Shown one piece after another: positions 57,381 to 64,000 of a stretch of DNA of 64,000 nucleotides. Source of the stretch: Cryptomeria japonica. Its lineage: Eukaryota; Streptophyta; Pinopsida; Cupressales; Cupressaceae. The DNA lies in contig NC_081413.1 in NCBI RefSeq assembly GCF_030272615.1, positions 186,118,169 through 186,182,168 on the forward strand, written 5' to 3'. Within the stretch, counting starts at the first letter, position 1, and each line of letters starts with the position of its first letter. The notes beneath the pieces were generated by a model that made no database searches, was not told where the DNA came from, and worked only from the letters and a program-made list of their open reading frames with translations. The translations under genes were made by a program, and so were the position numbers.

Positions 57381-58560
57381 CAACCAGTGTAATCTACAAC
57401 CAAATTATTGAAAGGTAGCCAACCTCAACTATGATTTCCAAGGATTAACTGGACCAACTAACAAGGATGTTTTAAATCCTTCTACTCTTTAGGCTCTGCA
57501 AAACCTAGGTGGGTATACCTCTTGATGCTTGAGATTTAGACCTATGACACACCTTATGACAACATCAATAGAAAGTAGATAAACCATTCCACAAGCTTAC
57601 CAATTTAAGTAATATGTACAGATGGGCTAGACCTTGTACAAATAGTAGATGAGATAGAGCTTTGGAATGATAGGACACTAACCCCTAAACATAAAGGGAA
57701 ATAGATTTGTCTTTAACTTGAATTAATTTGAAGCTATCCCCAAATCTGCAAGACCAGTGCCTTGTTCATTGGGCAACAAAGTCGCACACAGAACTGTAAA
57801 TGTGTATCCTAGTCACAAATTGGTTCTCCTTAAATGATATTCCTGCATTAACACCTTATACTAATGCATTACCCAATTTGTTCATAGAATTATCAGATCT
57901 GGGACACATATTCCATCATCTCATGACTGATTATAGAATTTTAAAAACTTCCTTGAAGGTTACCCACAAACAATCACACAAACTCCCTTGAAGTCGACAA
58001 ATCTCATTCCTCCTTAAGGATTCGATTCATAACAATGAAATATAAGCCTAGAGAAAATAATGTGGTAATTTTACTCATGCCTGACACAAGTAAGACCTGC
58101 AACTAAGAAACCACATCTACAACACTGCACTGCAATCTCTATACCCTGAAAAGATCCATAGAATTGTACACATTTGGGTCAAGACATTCAGAAAATGGAA
58201 ACCATGAAAACAGGAGCACTTCCTCCAAAATTCTGGAACCCTTACAAATGAGAAGAATTGAGAATAAGAAGAGGAGGGAAAGATCAGATCTGCAATCGAA
58301 ATTGCCAAGTGTTTATTTTCTCTAACTGAAATTCTTTACCTTCTTCTTTCCCATGGAAAATGCTCTTGAAATATCTCATATTTGTTAAAATTATTTGCCC
58401 GATCGGATTCCTCACTCCGAGAGCTTTCCGACAATATATAATACTCCATACTTTGGCCAAACATTGAGCCCTAAGTGAATTAATTCCTCAAGTGTGCACA
58501 ATCATTTAAATTTTTGAATTATTCATATAGTTTGAACTATATATTAAACTGATTTTAAAT
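57381..58560. other. No gene recognised
   Basis: AT-rich sequence with several CAAAACCTAGG and AAATCTGCA words and a few short open frames, none protein-like. It includes a TCGGATTCCTCACTCCGAGAG imperfect inverted repeat near 58404. Confidence 0.4.
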
Positions 58561-59290
58561 TTGATTTTTTGCTCCTTTTGTGCTCTAATGCCCTACCACG
58601 TGGCAGGACCTGATTGGTTCGCAGGGTCCACTAGGTGCCACCTAGGATGACACCTCATCACCGCCACTTGTCTGTCCACTTGTCGCCATTTGTGTGCCAC
58701 ATCATCACCACCTAGGTGCCATCGGGATGAGACCTGCCTGTTCGACCTCTGACTGGACCTGCCACGTGATCGCCACCTAGCTTTCGCTATTTCGCAGATG
58801 GTATGTTTCGTGCATCTTCGCCTCACGAAACCACGCGCACCGTCGATCTGCTCGGGACTTGCTTGACCTTTAACTTTGCTCATTTTCGGAGATGCTTTTC
58901 GCCATTTCACGGACCTTAACCAGTGAGCAACTTTCCTTCATGAAATCGTACGAGCCGTCCAATCTCCGGAACCTGCAAGATCTTTAACTCGCGGAGCTTT
59001 TTGCCTTTCGCCATTTCCAAGCCTCTAACCGATGAGCACCTTTGGCCTGCGAATCAACGCGCTTCATCAAATCATTTCAGACTTGCTCACTGGTTAAGCC
59101 GACCCTTCTCTGCAAAATTTGCCTGTCTACCTCGGGAAGCATGCCTGCGTGGGGTCCACCTGTCAGCGCCTAGTTAGCCTCTTCGATCACCTCGAGAAGC
59201 GCATCTGTGTGCATGGGGTCTACCTTGGGTGCCCATCAGGCACCGTTTGTCAAAAGCCTTGATGGCTTTGACATATTACATTAGCGTAAA
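58561..59290. other. GC-richer tract with GCCACCTAG repeats and a candidate TATA site
   Basis: The sequence is clearly richer in G+C and CpG than its surroundings. It repeats GCCACCTAGG, GCCACTTGTC and TCGCCATTTC motifs. A TTTTTTTATAAACACC near 59287 could be a TATA box at its right end. I found no convincing ORF; a 105-codon minus-strand frame (58593-58910) is repeat-driven. It could be a promoter region or part of a large unrecognised LTR. Confidence 0.4.
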
Positions 59291-60420
59291 TTTTTTTATA
59301 AACACCAGAAAGTTCTCCTCCACAGCGAATGTGGGATAAAGGCATTTTTCTGAGAATGCATTTCCTGAAGCTTTAATGGCCTCTTTCTTTTGCAACTTGA
59401 ATGCCTCTATTTTCACGCAGAGGAGGATGCTGGAGGTTTCATGCTCATGTGAGGAAGAGGATGACTGAAATTTCTATTTGTATTTGATTTTCTTTCTATT
59501 TCAAAAGCCACATTGCATCTTGTTTGGAATTTCTACGCCTCAATCTACAGGTTCACATAGAGGGAGAGTAAGCATTTACACATTGCAGAATGCATTTTTC
59601 ATTGGGAGGTTTTGAAACGCCTTTCCAGATCATTGCATTTGTTTAAAAGAAATGGTATCGCTGCCCTCCAAACTCCATATTCTGTTCCACGGAGGGAGGA
59701 AGCAACTTGGTTGTGGAGTTCGGCTTTTCAACCTGTCAATGACTTTTATTTAAAAACACATTTTAACGCCCTCCAGCTATCACGAGGGGAAGGATGCTAG
59801 GAAGTTTGCATAAGCTTGGCTTTACACCAGCCAAAGGCATTTTTTGTTGCACCCCCTTTTGCTAAACACCACGTGTCTTTGTGCTTGCCACCTGTGCATT
59901 TGTTGCAATCTGGAAAACCCCAAACGTGAACTTCGTGTTTCATTTCATGTGAGCAAGGAGTTTAGGGAGACCACGTGATGGAGGAAAAGATAACATTTTC
60001 TTTGCTGAAGGAAAACCCTCTCAACATCACATCCAGCAGGGTGGAGAATGGTTGTTGCTGCAAATGGCATTGCTTCAAAGTTTCTAATTTAACCCTCCCC
60101 ACTCTCCATGCATAGGCAGAGGAAGAGGCACGCAAGGGAGGCTACACTCACCATTTGCATTGTTTGAAAGTTAAGTGGCCTCCAAACACCACGCCAACCA
60201 CTGTATTTGTTGTAAAAGACACAGAATTTCAGAATTAAACTCTTATTCTCTTTCAATTATCATGCCATCTGCCACTTGGAGGATTAGTGAAATACACTAT
60301 GAATTTGCATTTGCCTGGGGATTTCTGAATGCATTGTTAACAAATTTATATTGTGCACTTGCTGAAAGTTTTCTTTAAACCATCGCCCTCCATTTCATGG
60401 CTGGGGAACTGGCAAAGGTT
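59291..60420. repeat. Degenerate tandem modules with CCCTCC/GGAGGGAGG pairs
   Basis: Modules of about 120-200 bp recur, each with a GCATTTG-TTTAAA-like part, a CCCTCC, and a later GAGGAAG- or GAGGGAGG-like part (for example near 59420, 59680, 59770, 60095 and 60170). They are too diverged for precise limits. No protein-like ORF is seen. Confidence 0.35.
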
Positions 60421-61930
60421 GTAGAATTAAATTTACACCAATGAGATCTTTTGTTAGAGTTCCATTTGACATATACTCGTATACCAACATTTGTTCTCAC
60501 TGCTCAGTGTAAAAAAAACAATGAGCCTTGCTGAGCTCTTTTGGTAGCTACCATTTCATCTTCTGGTAACATGCGTTTTTTAACAATGTCATTGAACACT
60601 TATCCCAAACTCAACAAATGGCTTCTTTTCAATGGTATAAATGTCATTCCTTCAAAGTTAAATCATGTAAACATATGATTGCAAAAATAACAATTAGACT
60701 TTGCCTGAAAAAATGCATGAAGTGGCAAGCCAGGTTGGGCCCCAAAGTGGGTCCGACTAAAAAAAAAATTGTTTTCATGCAACCGACCTCTGGAATGACT
60801 CACGGACCTCAAACATACCTCTGGAAATGATCGGCACCATTTTTGGATCATCAGACTGAGTTTTGCAACCTTCAGGCAATTACGCCACATTTTCGCATTT
60901 AATTACGAAGACGTATTTTTCAAAGTGGTCAAAACACCTTTCTAGATCTTGAAAATTTACAGGCGTGTACTCTAATATACAAGGATGAACTCTACCAAAT
61001 GGTTTTTCAAGACGAGTCCCGAGTGAAGAGATATTAATTTTCAAAAATGCCTAACTGGCTTTGTCGACACTGCGGACCTGATGAAGTCAATGTTTTGGCA
61101 ACACATGATTCCTTTCTCAAAAATACCAAACGACCTCCGTAGATCCTCAAATTTGAAACACAGGTACCTTGAAGTACATACTAAATCTTTGAACTCTCAA
61201 TTCGACCAAAATACTGACTGGATGCAAATGGCACACTCATAAAAATGGCCACTTTAACTAATATAACACTGAAAGTGCAGAAGACTGAAAATAATACTTC
61301 AATGAACCCTTTTGCAAACCAACTAAACAGAATGGTAGGAGCTTGAAACTGGAAACATAGCTCATCATTTACACAAACATTAGCCCAGAACAAACATTGT
61401 GTCATAACACTCACTGAGGCAACTTTTACACTTACGCGAAACAGGGCTCCGACTGGCTGTCGAAACAGGGACTTGTCAAAACTTGCAAACTGCAAACGGA
61501 TTAATCTTCAAAAACTGAGAAAATGGATTCGTTAAGACTTGAAACTTTGCAGGCTAACTCATATTTATGCATACAGTTGAATCCATTTTGAAATTATTCA
61601 TGACAATCAACAGGGTAAAAGATGTAATCACTCAAACTAGGCTACTCAATAAAAACTGCATTTGTGCCTAAAATGCACTTTTAGCTCACCCCTCGAAATG
61701 GGTACTTGATAAGCTTCTCCAAACTGAATTCTGAAAGATGCACATCATTGAATAGGCCAAATGAAAGGTGTAGAACATGTTTCCCGAGCCTTACCGCTTG
61801 AAAATCAACAGGCTCCACTTTACCCTCTCTAACTAGGCCATTCAAACTGACTCATTTAGGTACTTTTCTGACATGCATAGCAAAATTTGGAATTGGGCCT
61901 CTAAAATTTGACTCAATTTTAATGAGTCCC
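60421..61930. other. No gene; faint repeats of an ACTTGAAA-TTTGCAGG-type module
   Basis: Segments such as CTTGAAAATTTACAGGCG (60950) and CTTGAAACTTTGCAGGCT (61538) recur with similar surroundings at long intervals, suggesting an old expanded noncoding region of a retrotransposon. No ORF is supportable. Confidence 0.35.
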
Positions 61931-61969
61931 AATAGACTTGATAATTATTTATTTTATGATTGTGGATAT

Positions 61970-62500
61970 ATTAGACCGGTGTAGAAGATCTTTTTGGTGT
62001 GTGGTATGATGTTACATGAGTGAATTATGATTGATAAATCCTTTTGGTGCAGTTTCGCATGCGCATTCATGATCGGGTAGTTGATTGAGACAGAAAGAGG
62101 ATCATAGTAAGTGAGGTGGTATAGTCAGACTTTAGGCACTTAACTGGAACTTATCCAAACATTTTTTGATACTATTTTTTATTTCAATCATTATAATTCA
62201 TCATTGTAAATTATTTTTTAAGGCAATGAACCTTCCGGATTATTGTATATTAAGTTGTAATCTTTAGTTAGTGTGCTTGAATGCTAGTGCATTCCCCTTT
62301 TGTGATATTGTTTTTCTACTAGCCATAGTAGAATAATATTGGGGGTTCAAATACCACCATGGTTTTTCCCATTTGGGTTTCCACGTAAAAATCCTAGTGT
62401 TATGATTTTGTGGTTGATTATCTTGTGTTTCTACATTTTACTTTCTTGCATATGCTTCCAGTGGTTTGAGTAATGTCTAGGAGATTGAATCAATGGATTC
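61970..62500 (+). repeat. LTR remnant of Copia-type element J
   Basis: It contains the ACCACCATGGTTTTTCCC and GGGTTTCCACGTAAAAATC block (62353-62390), preceded by the GTGCATTCCCC region typical of these LTRs. The LTR end, the primer site and the first part of gag appear deleted, because Gag coding sequence begins within about 100 bp. The left limit is approximate. Confidence 0.6.
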
Positions 62501-62522
62501 TAGTTTTTAGAGAAAGGTTTGT

Positions 62523-63644
62523 GTGGCACTTGAGGATCTTGATGCAGCAAAAAATGAGATAATATCCTTAAAGAGAAACCTGAATGTAGTTGAAGACTTC
62601 ATCAATGATTTGAAAGATCACGTGAACACTTCAAGAGAAAAAAGGAAAGAGATGATGGACAAGCTGAAGGAGAAAGAATATCAAATCATGGAAAATCGGG
62701 ACAAAGCTGATGAATGTGACAAGCTTACTAGAGAGAATGTTGTATTGAAGAATGAAATGCAATCCATTGTGATGAAGCTAAATAAGGAGATTGAAGAGTG
62801 GAAGAAGAATAAAGAGAATTTGACTGAATCATTGAAGGACAAAGCATATGAATGCTTCAGGTTTACCTATGAGAATCATCAGTTGAAGCTCGAGTTGACA
62901 CAATCAAGGAATAATGGTCAAGAACTTGAGAGACAGATTGTTTCCCTATGGGATGAACTTGCTACAACAAATGAATACAAAGACAAATTCAATGCTAGCT
63001 CAACAAGGCTTGATGAGATGCTGGAAAGTCAAAGGCATGGAAAAGACATGTGAGGACTTGGATTTGAGAAAGGTGAATCCTCTGGATCTGGACAAGGCAA
63101 TGCAGAACCTAATCATAAGAAGAGAAAGAATCCTCTTGTAAGATAACCTAATGCTCATAAATTCAATGGTAGATGTTTTACTTGCAATAAATTTGGTCAT
63201 ATGGCGAATCAATGCAAAAATAGGATGAATAATGGAATGAATAATATGAACAATGGTCCTACCTTTACCAGTCAGTGTTTCATATGCAATAATTTTGGTC
63301 ACAAGTCAAACATGTGCAGAGCAGTAATCAATAACTTTCAGAATAAGAGATGTTATGCATGTGGGATGTTTGAACATATCTCTATACAATACAATATAAG
63401 ACCAAATCAAATGAACTTATGACCTATACAGAGAAATGTTGTTTGTTGTACATGCAACAAAACCAGTCACATTGCAAACTATTGCAGAAGCAAGAATGAT
63501 GCTCTGGTAAACAAAGGCAAATCGGATGAGAAAGGCAAAGCAAAAGTAGAAGAGATCATAGACAAGCATGAGAAGATGTGGGTTAGAAAAGATGAATCTA
63601 AGGTAGATAGTGGATCTACACCTCGGTGCATGATCTTCATCTAA
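62523..63644 (+). pseudogene. gag: Gag of Copia-type element J: coiled coil plus four zinc knuckles
   Basis: One frame, with TGA at 63051 and TAA near 63142 and another stop at 63421. The first 176 codons are a charged coiled coil (LKRNLNVVEDFINDLKDHV ... LTQSRNNGQELERQIVSLW). A GESSG linker follows, and then zinc knuckles CFTCNKFGHMANQC, CFICNNFGHKSNMC, a degraded CYACGMFEHISIQY, and CCTCNKTSHIANYC. This is the same layout as the Gag at 36784-38061. No protease or integrase follows; instead the downstream sequence resembles the spacer of that non-autonomous element. Confidence 0.8.
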
Positions 63645-64000
63645 TAACTAAGTCATTTGGCCTTAGGGAGTGGCATTTTCATGCATTTTCATGAACCCCC
63701 TGAAGAGATTTGTGATCGATCATGGTTGATTGCAGATGATTATCTGAAATTATTCATTTCAATCTTGGAATTTGGTTGAATGGATTAGGTTGATTAGGGA
63801 TTTCGGTTGAACCTTATCAGTGCATTTATGTCAACTTAAAATTAGGGTTTGCGAGGTAAAAAAGGAAAAATGTGAGTCATTTCTCACATTGCAAGCGAAG
63901 AGTTGAAGCAACAAAGCGAGGTGAACTAGTTTCCAAGGCAATCAAAAGCTTTGAGCTGATCCGATAAAGACAATTGTGCATCTGTCATGAATAAGAGGTA
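63645..64000 (+). other. Post-Gag spacer of element J
   Basis: Noncoding. GGCCTTAGGGAGTGG, then CATGAACCCCCTG, TTAGGGTTTGCGAGG and GTGAGTCATTTCTCACA parallel the spacer that follows Gag in the element at 31424-39251 (36341-36783 and just beyond). If the layout holds, the unknown second ORF should begin just beyond the window. Confidence 0.5.

Overview
The window is plant nuclear DNA made almost entirely of nested transposable elements. I found no intact host gene, rRNA, tRNA or CRISPR array. Long Copia LTRs of several related families, a 16-kb Tat-type Gypsy element and degraded L1-type LINEs suggest a large repeat-rich seed-plant genome. A conifer or other gymnosperm is my best guess, by resemblance only.

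Layout. Positions 1-6590 hold a nest: a minus-strand Copia element (gag, primer-binding site and LTR, 1-1555) sits inside a second minus-strand Copia, which sits in the 3' end of a plus-strand Copia, which abuts an old LTR remnant. Positions 6590-13470 hold a LINE 3' end, a possible small LTR element (TRIM-like), a minisatellite and a decayed transposon ORF. Positions 13470-29810 are one complete Tat-type Gypsy element of 16,341 bp with near-identical 795-bp LTRs and a 5-bp target duplication. Its sense strand encodes Gag-protease and RT-RNaseH-second RNaseH-integrase. Its antisense strand, between integrase and the 3' LTR, carries what looks like a separate gene with TATA box, short exon, 827-bp intron and a plant-mobile-domain (PMD) exon. 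The same GCGTCTGTG motif array lies in the sense leader and in the antisense intron.

Positions 30007-31404 are a solo LTR. Positions 31424-39251 are a complete minus-strand Copia-type element with no polymerase. It has a coiled-coil/zinc-knuckle Gag and a long second ORF of unknown function. A second copy of the same Gag-spacer architecture starts near 62,000. Positions 41018-42161 are an old LTR. Positions 43200-48925 are a decayed Gypsy with an RNase H domain placed before RT, interrupted by a 344-bp mini LTR element (SMART-like). Positions 49103-57010 are a Copia element with RT-RNaseH, whose 5' LTR is interrupted by an ORF1-only LINE with a duplicated, polIII-like 5' end. Positions 57380-61930 hold no recognisable gene, only a GC-richer tract and degenerate repeats.

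Nearly every coding region is broken. Most premature stops can be explained by single C-to-T changes, as expected of methylated, silenced DNA. The young Gypsy carries too many stops for its age, so it was probably already defective when it inserted and relied on enzymes made by other copies.
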